DNA of 64,000 nucleotides from Larkinella rosea (GCF_003858635.1 NZ_RQJO01000010.1:186001-250000), one strand, 5' to 3'; positions 33,503 through 43,377 are shown, numbered from the stretch's first letter. Notes: generated by a model not told the origin, from the sequence alone. Program-made: numbers and translations.

Positions 33503-35635
33503 TCAGAGAATCCGGCCCAAAAGTGCGGCAACGATTCGAATTTTGGTGTAATCGTAGCGCCCGTTGAGCGATTCAAAAACCGGTTTCAGTGCGTTGTTAT
33601 CGACTCCTACGCGGGCAATTGCGCGCTCAATGTCAAGCCGTTCGGCCGTATCGACGAGGGCGGCCAAATCGACATCATAACCGTTCCCGGCCAGGTAAAT
33701 CAGGTGCATGGCAACGGTGGTAGCAGACAATTTGCGTTCCTCCGCCAGCTCATCCAGAGTCAGACCGCGCTGGTATAATTCGTACGTCAGCAAATGGGTC
33801 GCTCCTTTCAGATTGGTACCTTCCCGGGCCTGTCCGGTTAGAAAAATGGCAATTTCTTCCATGAACCGTTTCCCGAATAATTGCAGTTTTCGGTCGCCCA
33901 CCCCACTGATACTGCGGAACGCTTCGGGCGTGGTGGGCCGCACCCGGCTCATCTCTTCCAGCGTCGAATCCGTAAAGACAACATACGGCGGTACGTTCTG
34001 TTCGTCCGCCAATTGTTTCCGCAACACCCGCAGCCGCTCGAAGAGATCGTCGCGCACCGACTCGGTTTTGGTTTTCGGTTTCTGTTCGGCTTTGAGCTGA
34101 GCCGCATCTTCCGGTTTGATCAACTGAATTTTCCGATCCTGAAACAAAACCGCATCGGCCAGGATTCCGCGTCGCAGGGCGTAATGATCGTTGTAGGCAA
34201 TTTCAATAACGCCAATGTTGATGAGTTGCTGCACGTAACTCCGCCATTCGTCAAACTTGAGATCGCTGCCCGCGCCGTAGGTTTTAATGAGGTGGTAATT
34301 ATTCTGAATGACTGTCTGATTACGCGACCCGCGCAGCACATCGATCAGGGTGTTGACCGGCACCTGTTCCTTCAGCCGAACGATGGCCGACAGGGCTTTC
34401 TGGGCCAAAACCGTACCGTCGAACATCACCCGTGGACTCTGGCAAACGTCGCAGTTTCCACAAGGCTCGGTTAGTTCCTCCGAAAAATAACTCAGCAAGA
34501 TCTGCCGCCGGCACGAATGGGCTTCGGCGTATTGCTGAATCCGCTCCAGTTTGGCCAGTTGCAACCCCAGATTCGCCGGGGCATTTTCGGCCAGCATCTC
34601 CTTCCAGCTCGCTACGTCGGCAAAACTGTAAAACAAAACCGTATCGGCCGCCGAACCGTCGCGCCCCGCCCGCCCGATTTCCTGGTAAAAACTTTCCAGA
34701 TTTTTGGGCATGTTGTAATGAATCACCCAGCGGACATTGGATTTATCGATGCCCATTCCGAAGGCAATGGTGGCACAGATAATCCGAATGTCGTCCCGAA
34801 CGAATTCTTCCTGCGTCTGCGCCCGGCTTTCGGCACTCATTCCGGCGTGGTAAAAACCGGCGCGGTAGCCCTTTTCCTGCAATTTGGCCGCCAGGCTTTC
34901 GGTCGATTTGCGGCTCTGGCAATAGATAATCCCCGAATTGTCGGGTTGCAGGGCCAGAAACCGCTCAATCTGCTGAATCCGTTTGAGACCCGGCAACACT
35001 TTCAGACTCAGATTCGGGCGGTTGAACGACGCCACAAAAACCGCCGGATCGTCCAGATTCAGTTGATTGACAATATCCTGGCGCGTCAGTTTGTCGGCGG
35101 TTGCGGTCAGCGCCACCACCGGCACATCCGCGAAATGCGTTTTCAGCATGTTCAGCTGCGTGTATTCCGGGCGGAAATCATGTCCCCACGATGAAATACA
35201 GTGCGCTTCATCAACCGCAAAAAGACTAATCTGCAAGGTTTTGAGAAATACAAAAAAGGATTCCGACAGCATTTTTTCGGGCGAAACATACAATAGTTTC
35301 AACCGACCGGCCAAGCAATCCTGCTCGATTTCGCGCTGCTCGCGGCTGCCCTGCGTACTGTTCAAAAAAGCGGCCGGAATACCGTTCAGCAACAGGGCTT
35401 CCACCTGATCTTTCATCAACGCGATCAACGGCGAAACCACGATGCAAACGCCCGGTTTCATCAGCGCAGGAATCTGGAAACAAACCGACTTTCCTCCGCC
35501 CGTCGGCATCAGCACGAGCGAATCGCGGCCGTCAAGCAGTGTTCGGACGACGGCTTCCTGCATGGGCCGAAACCGGTCGTAGCCGTAATATTGCTTCAGA
35601 AAATCAACCGGTTGGCGCGTTTGTGTTTCGTTCAT
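33503..35635 (-). CDS. recQ: ATP-dependent DNA helicase RecQ
   Basis: 710 residues, the long RecQ form. Walker A is MPTGGGKS (Lys49) and the DEAH box is FAVDEAHCISSWG. Motif VI is YQEIGRAGRDG. The RecQ zinc-binding cluster is Cys-rich (SCRRQ then EPCGNCDVC). An RQC winged helix and an HRDC domain (VFTDSTLEEMSRVRP) follow. It unwinds duplexes 3' to 5' in recombination and fork repair. It starts 11 bases after the stop of the carboxypeptidase-like protein at 35647, on the same strand. The C-terminal extension past HRDC (helix-turn-helix-like LTLDELAEERKLS) is usual in Bacteroidota RecQ. Confidence 0.96.
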   Translation of the reverse strand: MNETQTRQPVDFLKQYYGYDRFRPMQEAVVRTLLDGRDSLVLMPTGGGKSVCFQIPALMKPGVCIVVSPLIALMKDQVEALLLNGIPAAFLNSTQGSREQREIEQDCLAGRLKLLYVSPEKMLSESFFVFLKTLQISLFAVDEAHCISSWGHDFRPEYTQLNMLKTHFADVPVVALTATADKLTRQDIVNQLNLDDPAVFVASFNRPNLSLKVLPGLKRIQQIERFLALQPDNSGIIYCQSRKSTESLAAKLQEKGYRAGFYHAGMSAESRAQTQEEFVRDDIRIICATIAFGMGIDKSNVRWVIHYNMPKNLESFYQEIGRAGRDGSAADTVLFYSFADVASWKEMLAENAPANLGLQLAKLERIQQYAEAHSCRRQILLSYFSEELTEPCGNCDVCQSPRVMFDGTVLAQKALSAIVRLKEQVPVNTLIDVLRGSRNQTVIQNNYHLIKTYGAGSDLKFDEWRSYVQQLINIGVIEIAYNDHYALRRGILADAVLFQDRKIQLIKPEDAAQLKAEQKPKTKTESVRDDLFERLRVLRKQLADEQNVPPYVVFTDSTLEEMSRVRPTTPEAFRSISGVGDRKLQLFGKRFMEEIAIFLTGQAREGTNLKGATHLLTYELYQRGLTLDELAEERKLSATTVAMHLIYLAGNGYDVDLAALVDTAERLDIERAIARVGVDNNALKPVFESLNGRYDYTKIRIVAALLGRIL

Positions 35636-35646
35636 TACTGTTGTTT

Positions 35647-36876
35647 CTATTTTTTCTCCTGTAACCGCTCCGCTTCCAACGGCAGGATTGTATTGAAATT
35701 ACCCCAATAACGGTCATCATAGTGTCCGCCCTGTTTCGGCAGGTTTTCGGTCGTGAGCAAAACTTCGGTTTCCTTCACGGCCTGGCCGTTGGATTTAGCG
35801 TATTCGGTGGTCCCGAAATGCAGGTGAATCGAGGCCGTTGAGGGCGTCTGGTTGCCCAATGTAAACCGGGTTTCCAGCTCCAGCCGGGAGTCCTGCAAAT
35901 ACCATTTCCCGTTAAACTGACGGTATTGGCTCCGGCCCGCAACCCGTTGCACCTCCTTTTTTGCCCGTCCGGTCAGGTTATCAAAGACCGATTTCAGGTT
36001 GGTCTTCAAGACCTCACCGGCCGCTTCGGGCGTAAACTCATACGCAATCCGGACGATTGCCCGACTCGCCGTATCAATCAGGATTTCTCCTTTCCGGGCC
36101 GCCCGAACCCGCCGACCCGCCACCGGCTCAAACTCCAGTCGGTAGGCCAGCCGGTCATCGCAGCCGGTCAGCAGCGAATCCAGCCGAAAGGCGTAGTCGT
36201 TCAGGTGATCGCCATCGAAATAATCCGGTGGCCCCAGGTCCATGCTCCGCGTCACAATGGCGGCTCCGTTCGGAAAAGCGTATCCTTCCAACGCCCTGGG
36301 CAGCGGTTTTCGTTCGCGCTGGCGTCCTTTCACCAGTTTCACCTTTTCCGGCAATTCCGTTTGCACATTCGGCAGCTTCTCCGCTTTCAGAATCGCTTCC
36401 CGCACGTTCCAGCAGGCCGTATCGCTCGAAAGTGTTTCGCGGTAAAAACCGGTCAGCACGGTCGGCGTAGCCTGAAAATTGGTCGGAATGGATTTCAAAG
36501 CCGAAAAAACCAAAATTCGGGCATCGGTTTGCCGCCGAAACGAAACCGGAAGTTCCGGCCGAACGATGGGGTTCAGATGCACAGCTATTGAATCAACTGC
36601 TTTCAAATCCCGCAACAAAACGACGCTGTTCCGGTAGCCTGCTGCCGAAACAAGCATTTCTTTCTGCGCATCTATTTTCGGGTATTTAAGCAAAAACCGC
36701 CCTTCTGCGTTGGCCAGCGTTCCCCAGGCTTTGCCGGAAATGCTGACGTACGCAAATTCGACCGGTTTCCCGGTCGAATGGTCGGTAATCTGGCCTTTGA
36801 TTTGCTGATACCCTTGTGCTACTGACCCATTTATCCCTGAAAGCACAAGGAAAAATGTTCCTAAAAACCATTTCAT
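35647..36876 (-). CDS. Exported carboxypeptidase-like regulatory domain protein
   Basis: 409 residues. The signal peptide is MKWFLGTFFLVLSGINGSVA. Residues about 22-105 form a CarboxypepD_reg-like (DUF4480-type) beta-sandwich with QIKGQITDHSTGKPVEFAYV and ISGKAWGTLANAEGRF. The remaining domain carries GFYRETL and IVRIAYEF, typical of Bacteroidota surface proteins without a barrel. It is probably periplasmic or on the outer-membrane surface; its ligand is unknown. It runs tightly into recQ (11 bases) and is the likely first gene of that pair. Confidence 0.8.
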   Translation of the reverse strand: MKWFLGTFFLVLSGINGSVAQGYQQIKGQITDHSTGKPVEFAYVSISGKAWGTLANAEGRFLLKYPKIDAQKEMLVSAAGYRNSVVLLRDLKAVDSIAVHLNPIVRPELPVSFRRQTDARILVFSALKSIPTNFQATPTVLTGFYRETLSSDTACWNVREAILKAEKLPNVQTELPEKVKLVKGRQRERKPLPRALEGYAFPNGAAIVTRSMDLGPPDYFDGDHLNDYAFRLDSLLTGCDDRLAYRLEFEPVAGRRVRAARKGEILIDTASRAIVRIAYEFTPEAAGEVLKTNLKSVFDNLTGRAKKEVQRVAGRSQYRQFNGKWYLQDSRLELETRFTLGNQTPSTASIHLHFGTTEYAKSNGQAVKETEVLLTTENLPKQGGHYDDRYWGNFNTILPLEAERLQEKK

Positions 36877-37172
36877 GCGGAGTTACGTAAAATACTTAAA
36901 AACCGCTTCGTGGGGTCAGGTAAACTGAAATCCGATATCAAAAATACGAAATCCCGCCCGCTTATCCCATAAAACGATCTGTAAACATAAGGTTTGTTTC
37001 TGATTGCATATACAACAAAACGGGATTTGTTTTTCCGGTTCGCCGGTTCATCATTTTGGCGCTGAACGACAACCGGCACCTCCCCATAGCAGACGGACGG
37101 CTGGCCGTCCAAAAATCGCGGATTATCCGTATGTTTGACATTCAAAACGCTTCATTACTCTTCCGGATTCTC

Positions 37173-39086
37173 ATGAAAAAAATTGGATGGCTGGGCAGTA
37201 CACTGCTCCTCTCACTGGCTTCGATGGCCCAAAAACCGCTTACTCCCGAACAGCTCTGGAAGTGGGGGCGGGTGTCGGGGCTGGGCGTTTCCAAAGACAA
37301 ACAGTTTGTCGTTTATGCCGTCAGCACGCCCAATGCAGCAGAAAATAAAAGTACCCGGAAAACATACAAGATTCCGCTGACGGGCGGAAATGCCGTCGAA
37401 GTCCCACATGCGGACAGTCTGCTGGTGAATTCGAAAATCTCGTCGGACGGCAAACACATCATCAGCAGTGAAGCCGTCAAACTGGAGGATATAACCGGCA
37501 TTGAAAAATACCCCGACCTGAAAAAATCAAATGCCTACGTCTATACTTCACTGAATTACCGCCACTGGGATACATGGGAAGACGGCAAATACGACCACGT
37601 TTTCGTGGCTCCGCTGGCCAACGGAAAAGTCGGAACGGCCAAAGATATTATGCCGGGCGAGAAATTTGACTGCCCGCAAAAACCGTTCGGTGGCGACGAG
37701 GATTTCATCTGGAATCCCGATGGCAAACACATCGTTTACGTCACGAAGAAAAAAACCGGTACGGATTACGCCGTCAGCACCAACACCGATTTGTATGAAT
37801 ACGACATCACAACCGGGACGACCAAAAATCTGACGGAAGAAAACAAAGGCTACGACGTCAATCCGGAATACAATGCCAAAGGGCAACTCGCGTGGCTGCA
37901 AATGAAACGAGACGGTTACGAAGCGGATAAGCAGGACCTTATCGTCTGGAACGGTACCACCAAACTGAACCTGACGCAGCAGCGCGACGACATTCACGTT
38001 TCCGGTTTCAAGTGGAGCCAGGACGGCAGCGCGCTCTTTTTCAATGCGCCCATCGACGGCACGATCCAGTTGTTCAAAGTGACGTATCCGGGGCTGACCA
38101 AAATGATGCCCGTTATCACGCAGATTACGAAAGGCGATTTTGACATTACCGGGATTATCGGGCAATCGGGTAACACGCTGATCGTGGCCCGGAATGACAT
38201 CAACCACCCGTCGGAACTCTTCACGGTCGATTTGGGGAACGGTGTGATGAAGCAGTTAACGCACGTGAACGACGAAGAGCTGAAGACCACCGGCCTCTGT
38301 AAAACCGAACGCCGGTTCGTCACCACCACCGACAACCAGAAGATGCTCGTCTGGGTGATCTATCCGCCCGGCTTTGATGCTTCCAAAAAATACCCGACGC
38401 TGCTGTACTGCCAGGGCGGACCGCAGTCGGCGCTGACGCAGATGTATTCGTACCGCTGGAATTTTCAGCTGATGGCATCGCAGGGTTACATCGTTGTCGC
38501 ACCCAATCGCCGGGGTATGCCGGGGCACGGCACCAAATGGAACGAGCAGGTCAGCAAGGACTGGGGCGGTCAGGTGATCAACGACTACCTGAGCGCGATC
38601 GACGACGTTTCCAAAGAACCGTATGTCGACAAAAGCCGGCGTGGTTGCGTCGGGCCGAGTTTCGGCGGTTTTTCGGTTTTTGCGCTGGCTGGCGTTCATA
38701 ACAAACGGTTCAAAACCTTCATTTCGCACGACGGCGTCTTCGATTTCAAAAGCATGTACGGCACCACCGAGGAGGTGTTTTTTGTGAACTGGGACCTCGG
38801 CGGGCCGTATTGGGACAAGAAAAATCCGGCAGCCCAGCGTTCCTACAGCCAGTCGCCGAGCAATTTTGTGGACAAGTGGGACACACCCATTTTCATCATT
38901 CAGGGCGGCCGCGACTACCGCGTTCCCATCGAACAGGGTTTGCAGGCCTTTCAGGCGGCTCAGTTGCGGGGCATCAAGAGCAAACTGCTTTACCTGCCCG
39001 ACGAAAACCACTGGGTATTGAGTGCCCAAAACGCGCTGGTCTGGCAGCGGGAGTTTTTCAAGTGGCTGGAAGAGACGTTGAAGTAA
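37173..39086 (+). CDS. S9 family (prolyl oligopeptidase-type) serine peptidase
   Basis: 637 residues from the ATG at 37173, chosen over a TTG at 37056 and an ATG at 37131 because it gives a signal peptide (MKKIGWLGSTLLLSLASMA, cleavage near AQK). A seven-bladed propeller (about 25-380) precedes the alpha/beta hydrolase domain. The catalytic triad is visible: Ser496 in GPSFGGF, Asp581 in GGRDYRVP, His613 in DENHWV. It should cleave short peptides, probably after Pro or Ala as in DPP-type enzymes, in the periplasm. It stands alone, convergent with the di-heme peroxidase gene, with a hairpin between. Confidence 0.92.
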   Translation: MKKIGWLGSTLLLSLASMAQKPLTPEQLWKWGRVSGLGVSKDKQFVVYAVSTPNAAENKSTRKTYKIPLTGGNAVEVPHADSLLVNSKISSDGKHIISSEAVKLEDITGIEKYPDLKKSNAYVYTSLNYRHWDTWEDGKYDHVFVAPLANGKVGTAKDIMPGEKFDCPQKPFGGDEDFIWNPDGKHIVYVTKKKTGTDYAVSTNTDLYEYDITTGTTKNLTEENKGYDVNPEYNAKGQLAWLQMKRDGYEADKQDLIVWNGTTKLNLTQQRDDIHVSGFKWSQDGSALFFNAPIDGTIQLFKVTYPGLTKMMPVITQITKGDFDITGIIGQSGNTLIVARNDINHPSELFTVDLGNGVMKQLTHVNDEELKTTGLCKTERRFVTTTDNQKMLVWVIYPPGFDASKKYPTLLYCQGGPQSALTQMYSYRWNFQLMASQGYIVVAPNRRGMPGHGTKWNEQVSKDWGGQVINDYLSAIDDVSKEPYVDKSRRGCVGPSFGGFSVFALAGVHNKRFKTFISHDGVFDFKSMYGTTEEVFFVNWDLGGPYWDKKNPAAQRSYSQSPSNFVDKWDTPIFIIQGGRDYRVPIEQGLQAFQAAQLRGIKSKLLYLPDENHWVLSAQNALVWQREFFKWLEETLK

Positions 39087-39093
39087 GCCGGGG

Positions 39094-39112
39094 CGGTTTT
39101 TCGTGAAAACCG
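39094..39112. terminator. Hairpin formed by an inverted pair of the AAAACCG word
   Basis: CGGTTTT (39094-39100), loop TCGTG, AAAACCG (39106-39112). It lies 8 bases after the S9 peptidase stop and 12 bases before the convergent peroxidase stop. The T-tract is short, so efficiency is doubtful. Confidence 0.45.
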
Positions 39113-39123
39113 GTCTGAAACTA

Positions 39124-40323
39124 TCAATCCAGATTCCCCGACACTTTCAACCCGCTCGGCACGCGGGTCGGGACGGTTTTGTCGAAATTGTCGTCGTTGA
39201 GTGTATTCAGGAATTCGACAATTCCGGAAATGTCCCGGAAATTAACATCCATTCGGCGGGCCAGCGTATCGATCTGATGGGCAGTGACATGCGGATTTTC
39301 AACCTTTCCACCCGCAACGTCCTCGTAAAACAGCAGCACCTGGTCCAGCGTCGTAAATTTTCCGCTGTGCATGTAAGGGGCCGTATACCGGAGATTCCGC
39401 AAGGTCGGCGTCCGGAAGGCATAGGTATTGTTGGCGCCCGCATCCGATTCTTTGCGGTTTTGGCTGTCCGGCACGCCCAGAATGTGCAGTTTGTAATCCG
39501 AAAGCATCGGGCCATTGTGGCATTTGGCACAACCGGTTCTCAAAAATAAATTCATCCCCTCTTTTTCACTGAAGGAAAGCGCGTTGCTGTCGCCCCGCAT
39601 GTACTGGTCGAACCGGGAGTTTGTCGCGATCAGCGTCCGTTCGTAGGCGGCAATGGCTTTCGCCAGATTTTTGGCGTGAACGGGGTTGGATTCGCCCGCA
39701 AATGCTTCCGAAAACCGCACCTGGTATTCGGGGATTTTACGGATTCGGGCAATGATTTCGTCGATCACGGCCTCTTCCAGATACGAATGTCCCCGCATTT
39801 CCTCCAGCGTTTTGATCGGCAGTAAAGACTGTTCTTCCAGCCCTTTGGCCCGCGAATCCCAGAACATGGGTGCCAGAACCGGATTGTATTCCCCCTGATT
39901 CGTTAGTCCATTAAAAGCCGCATTCAGCACGGATTGGGAGTTTCGTTTAACAAACGGAATGGTGTTGGGCGTCAGAAATTGTCTTTTGCTGTCGCGGCCA
40001 CTGCCATTGACACCAATGGAGGTTTCCAGAAATTCGGCGTAGTTGAACTCCGGCTGGTGACAGGTAGCACAGGCCACATCCCGGTTTCCGGATAAGATCG
40101 GATCGAAAAACAGAAACCGCCCCAACTCCACCTTTTTCGCATTCGTCGGATTATCCGGCGGGTCGATGGCCGATTCCGGCAACGCACCCAATACCGCAAT
40201 GGATTCGGAGACTTTCTTTGATTTTTTCCGTTGCGTGTTTTGATCATTTCCGCACGAACAGAAACCCAACAGAATCATACTCAGAATCAGGCACTGAAAA
40301 CCATAAACACGCAAGCACGTCAT
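39124..40323 (-). CDS. Di-heme cytochrome c peroxidase-like lipoprotein
   Basis: 399 residues from the ATG at 40321-40323; the frame opens earlier at 40356 but this start gives a lipoprotein signal (LILSMILLGFCSC). Two c-type haem sites are visible: VACATCHQPEF and GCAKCHNGPM. Between them lie the family's SVLNAAFN and MFWDSRAKGLEEQ. It belongs to the CcpA/MauG superfamily and would reduce hydrogen peroxide or oxidise a substrate in the periplasm. Its nearest neighbours are not electron-transfer genes. It is divergent from the PBCV-adaptor gene at 40505. Confidence 0.9.
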   Translation of the reverse strand: MTCLRVYGFQCLILSMILLGFCSCGNDQNTQRKKSKKVSESIAVLGALPESAIDPPDNPTNAKKVELGRFLFFDPILSGNRDVACATCHQPEFNYAEFLETSIGVNGSGRDSKRQFLTPNTIPFVKRNSQSVLNAAFNGLTNQGEYNPVLAPMFWDSRAKGLEEQSLLPIKTLEEMRGHSYLEEAVIDEIIARIRKIPEYQVRFSEAFAGESNPVHAKNLAKAIAAYERTLIATNSRFDQYMRGDSNALSFSEKEGMNLFLRTGCAKCHNGPMLSDYKLHILGVPDSQNRKESDAGANNTYAFRTPTLRNLRYTAPYMHSGKFTTLDQVLLFYEDVAGGKVENPHVTAHQIDTLARRMDVNFRDISGIVEFLNTLNDDNFDKTVPTRVPSGLKVSGNLD

Positions 40324-40504
40324 TTTACTCACACCTAATAATGTATCAAAAAACAAAGCGACCGGTTTTTAGGATTTACTATAACCGGTCAGCGGTTTTA
40401 TTAAAATACACTTAAATAATCAGGAATTTTCTAATTAAATATCAATAAAGCAATAATTTACCCAAACTTTTGCCCACATTCATCTCTAACCAATTTACAT
40501 TCCT

Positions 40505-41029
40505 ATGAAAAACGCACTCATCATTTTTTGTTTCCTGTTCACGCTAACGGTTGTAGGCGTATCAGGACAGACGCCATCGGAAGCCAAAATTGCGAAGAAA
40601 GAAACGAAAGCGGCTAAAAAAGCGGCCGATAATCCCGACAATAAGGCAGCCATGAAGGATGCCAAAACCGAGAAAACGGCATCCAATCGCAATCCGGACG
40701 GTACGTTCAAGAAGGTTGATAAGACGGAAACCAAAACCGCTACGGCCACGCGGAATGCGGATGGAACTTTTAAGAAAGCCGAGAAATCGGAAACCAAAAC
40801 CGCTACGGCTGCGCGGAATGCGGATGGAACGTTCAAAAGCAAAACCGAGAAAACGGAAACCAAAACCGCTAAAGTTGAAAAAGAAGTCAAAGCCGTTCCG
40901 GAAGATTACAAAGCCGCCGTTGACAAGAGCCAGAAAGGCCCCGCCGGTGAAACGGTTTATACGGGTCCGCGCGGTGGAAAATATTACATCACCAAAGCCG
41001 GAAACAAACGGTATTTGAGCAGTAACTAA
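40505..41029 (+). CDS. Secreted Lys/Thr-rich protein with PBCV-type basic adaptor tail (1)
   Basis: 174 residues. The signal peptide is MKNALIIFCFLFTLTVVGVSG. The middle is Lys/Ala/Thr-rich and holds three tandem units starting RNPDGTFKK, RNADGTFKK and RNADGTFKS, about 22 residues apart. The last 22 residues (GPRGGKYYITKAGNKRYLSS) match the PBCV-specific basic adaptor domain, a short motif first noted in chlorella-virus proteins. The last 43 residues are nearly identical to those of the protein at 41254. The pI must be very high, so DNA, RNA or polyanion binding outside the cell, or at the envelope, is possible. A terminator follows. Confidence 0.8.
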   Translation: MKNALIIFCFLFTLTVVGVSGQTPSEAKIAKKETKAAKKAADNPDNKAAMKDAKTEKTASNRNPDGTFKKVDKTETKTATATRNADGTFKKAEKSETKTATAARNADGTFKSKTEKTETKTAKVEKEVKAVPEDYKAAVDKSQKGPAGETVYTGPRGGKYYITKAGNKRYLSSN

Positions 41030-41051
41030 TTCGAGAGACCGATGAATCAGG

Positions 41052-41087
41052 AGGGTGCAAAATTTAATCTGATTTTGCACCCTTTTC
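41052..41087 (+). terminator. Intrinsic terminator after the first adaptor protein
   Basis: AGGGTGCAAAAT and ATTTTGCACCCT pair with an 8-base loop TTAATCTG, followed by TTTCT. It ends the gene at 40505 and separates it from the second adaptor gene. Confidence 0.85.
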
Positions 41088-41253
41088 TGTTTTGGTGGAA
41101 ATAAAAATACGGTTAAATTTCGTTCGCCAACCAATAATCTAAATTAAATAATGGCGGTTTTTCTTACATTTCTGCACTCGTAGGGATTCTAACCCCAAAT
41201 CCCCATTCCGTACCGTTTCAATTGCTTAACAAACCACCTTAATCTCGCCAAAA

Positions 41254-41814
41254 ATGAAAAATACGCTCTCATTTCTGTTGCTCTTTTTGTGTCTGACTTT
41301 TGCAATTGACACCCTGGCGCAGGACGTCAAGGAAAAGAAAGATAAGCCCAAAAAAGAGAAATCGGACAAGAAAAAAGACAAGGCTCCATTGACCGAAGAA
41401 GAAAAAAAGGCGAAAGCCGAAAAGAAAGCCGCGAAAGCTGCGATGACCGACGAGCAAAAGGCAGCCGCGAAAGCTGAGAAAAAAGCCAAAAAAGCGGCTA
41501 TGACCGATGAGGAAAAGGCCGCAGCAAAAGCCGAAAAAAAGGAAAAGAAGGAGAAAAAAGAAAAAGCTGAAAAGCCCGAATTAGGCGAGAAAAAGGAAAA
41601 GGCCGAGAAGAAAGAAAAGCCAGAGAAAAAGGAAAAAACTGAAAAGGTTGAAAAGCCGGAGAAAGAAGTGAAAGCCGCTCCCGCCGATTACAAAGCGGCT
41701 GTCGATGCGAGTCAGAAAGGTCCTGGTGGCGAAACGGTTTATACCGGTCCGCGCGGGGGAAAATATTACATCACCAAAGCCGGCAACAAGCGGTATTTGA
41801 GTAGCAATAAATAA
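41254..41814 (+). CDS. Secreted Lys-rich coiled protein with PBCV-type basic adaptor tail (2)
   Basis: 186 residues. The signal peptide is MKNTLSFLLLFLCLTFAIDTLA. The body is almost entirely Lys, Glu and Ala, with a near repeat AKAAMTDEQKAAAKAEKK / KKAAMTDEEKAAAKAEKK (about 52-92), which should form a long charged helix. The C-terminal GPRGGKYYITKAGNKRYLSS is the PBCV basic adaptor motif shared with the protein at 40505. The body itself is unrelated in sequence to the first protein, so the tail is a portable module. Function unknown; binding to polyanions or the cell surface is the best guess. Confidence 0.8.
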   Translation: MKNTLSFLLLFLCLTFAIDTLAQDVKEKKDKPKKEKSDKKKDKAPLTEEEKKAKAEKKAAKAAMTDEQKAAAKAEKKAKKAAMTDEEKAAAKAEKKEKKEKKEKAEKPELGEKKEKAEKKEKPEKKEKTEKVEKPEKEVKAAPADYKAAVDASQKGPGGETVYTGPRGGKYYITKAGNKRYLSSNK

Positions 41815-41922
41815 AGGAGGAAACGACAAAGGAGGAAGGGAAGAGAGGAGTAAAAAGGATTCTTTCTCCCTCCATCCCCTCTTCCTTTCCTCCTTTATTC
41901 CGCTCAGCCCTTCTTCCTTTAA

Positions 41923-43377
41923 TTAAAATTCCGCGCTTTTCGGTGTTCTTGGGAACGGAATGACATCGCGGATGTTGCCCATGCCGGTGACGAACAGCAC
42001 CAGTCGTTCGAAGCCTAAACCAAAACCGGAGTGCGGGGCCGTACCAAACTGGCGGGTTTCGAGAAACCACCAGATATTGGATGGATCAATGCCCACTTCC
42101 TGAATCCGGGCCATCAGTTTGTCGTAGTTTTCTTCGCGCTGCGAGCCGCCGATGATTTCACCAATTCCGGGAAACAGGACGTCCATTGCACGCACTGTTG
42201 GGCCCGGTGCCGATTCGTCGACCTCGTCCTGTTTCATATAGAACGACTTGATTTCGCGCGGGTAATTGGTCAGGATAACCGGTTTTTTAAAGTGTTTTTC
42301 GACCAGAAACCGCTCGTGTTCCGATTGCAGGTCGATGCCCCAACCGACGGGATACTGAAATTTCTTTTCCTTGTGCGGTTTTGACTGCAGCAGGATTTCG
42401 ATGGCCTGGGTGTAGGTCAGGCGCTGAAAATCGTTGTTGACCACAAAGGCGAGTTTTTCGAGCAAGGGCATCGGGCTGCGGTCGGCCTGCGGTTTGGATT
42501 TTTCCTCCTCCATCAGGCGGTTTTGCAGAAACGCCAGGTCGTCGGCGCAGTGTTCGAGGGCATATCCGATGACGGTTTTCACAAAATCTTCGGCCAGATT
42601 CATGTTGTCTTCCAGCTCATAAAAGGCCATTTCGGGCTCAATCATCCAGAACTCGGCCAGGTGGCGCGTGGTGTTGGAATTTTCGGCGCGGAACGTTGGT
42701 CCAAAGGTGTAAATTTTCGACAACGCCAGCGCGCCGAGTTCCCCTTCGAGTTGTCCCGAAACCGTCAGGTTGGTTTCGCGCCCGAAAAAGTCCTGTTTAT
42801 AGTCGATATCACCTTCGTCCGTACGGGGCGGTTTGTTCATATCCAGCGTGGTTACGCGGAACATCTCCCCGGCGCCTTCGGCATCGGAAGCGGTGATGAT
42901 GGGTGTATGCAGGTAGAAAAAACCGTTGTCGTTGAAGTACTTATGTACGGCAAAGGCCAGCGCGTGCCGGATGCGAAGTACGGCGCTGAACGTGTTGGTG
43001 CGGGGACGTAAATGGGCAATTTCCCGCAGAAATTCCATCGAGTGTTTCTTGGGCTGCAGTGGGTATTTTTCCGGATCAGCAGTGCCATATACATGAATAT
43101 CAGTCGCTTTTACTTCCACTTTCTGACCCGAGCCCTGCGATTCGACCAGCGTTCCGGTGATGGCGACGCAGGAACCCGTGGTAACCAGTCGGAGTGTTTC
43201 TTCGCTGAACTGCCCCGGTTCGGCCACGGCCTGCAGGTTATGAATGGTTGATCCATCGTTGATGGCAATGAAAATGGCATTTTTACTTTCCCGCTTGGTG
43301 CGAACCCAGCCTTTGACGGTAATCGTGTGACCGGTCGTTTCAGACGCGAGCAATTGTTTAACAGGTAGCAGACTCAT
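41923..43377 (-). CDS. asnS: Asparaginyl-tRNA synthetase
   Basis: 484 residues from the ATG at 43375-43377. The extra 14 N-terminal residues of the longer frame (to 43419) are hydrophobic and not part of the OB-fold start ([11 protein letters not shown]). The anticodon-binding OB domain has [23 protein letters not shown]. The class II core has motif 2 around [12 protein letters not shown], with [12 protein letters not shown], and motif 3 [12 protein letters not shown]. It charges tRNA-Asn in the cytosol. It is a single gene, divergent from rpoN, with about 250 bases between. Confidence 0.97.
   Translation of the reverse strand: MSLLPVKQLLASETTGHTITVKGWVRTKRESKNAIFIAINDGSTIHNLQAVAEPGQFSEETLRLVTTGSCVAITGTLVESQGSGQKVEVKATDIHVYGTADPEKYPLQPKKHSMEFLREIAHLRPRTNTFSAVLRIRHALAFAVHKYFNDNGFFYLHTPIITASDAEGAGEMFRVTTLDMNKPPRTDEGDIDYKQDFFGRETNLTVSGQLEGELGALALSKIYTFGPTFRAENSNTTRHLAEFWMIEPEMAFYELEDNMNLAEDFVKTVIGYALEHCADDLAFLQNRLMEEEKSKPQADRSPMPLLEKLAFVVNNDFQRLTYTQAIEILLQSKPHKEKKFQYPVGWGIDLQSEHERFLVEKHFKKPVILTNYPREIKSFYMKQDEVDESAPGPTVRAMDVLFPGIGEIIGGSQREENYDKLMARIQEVGIDPSNIWWFLETRQFGTAPHSGFGLGFERLVLFVTGMGNIRDVIPFPRTPKSAEF

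Noticed and set aside
37056-37172. N-terminal extension of the S9 peptidase
   Set aside because: It needs a TTG start and would bury the clear signal peptide that begins at 37173.
40357-40504. ACCGGTT...AACCGGT dyad between the peroxidase and adaptor genes as an operator
   Set aside because: No linked regulator and no -7/-33 pair in register; it may just be another AACCGG-rich stretch.
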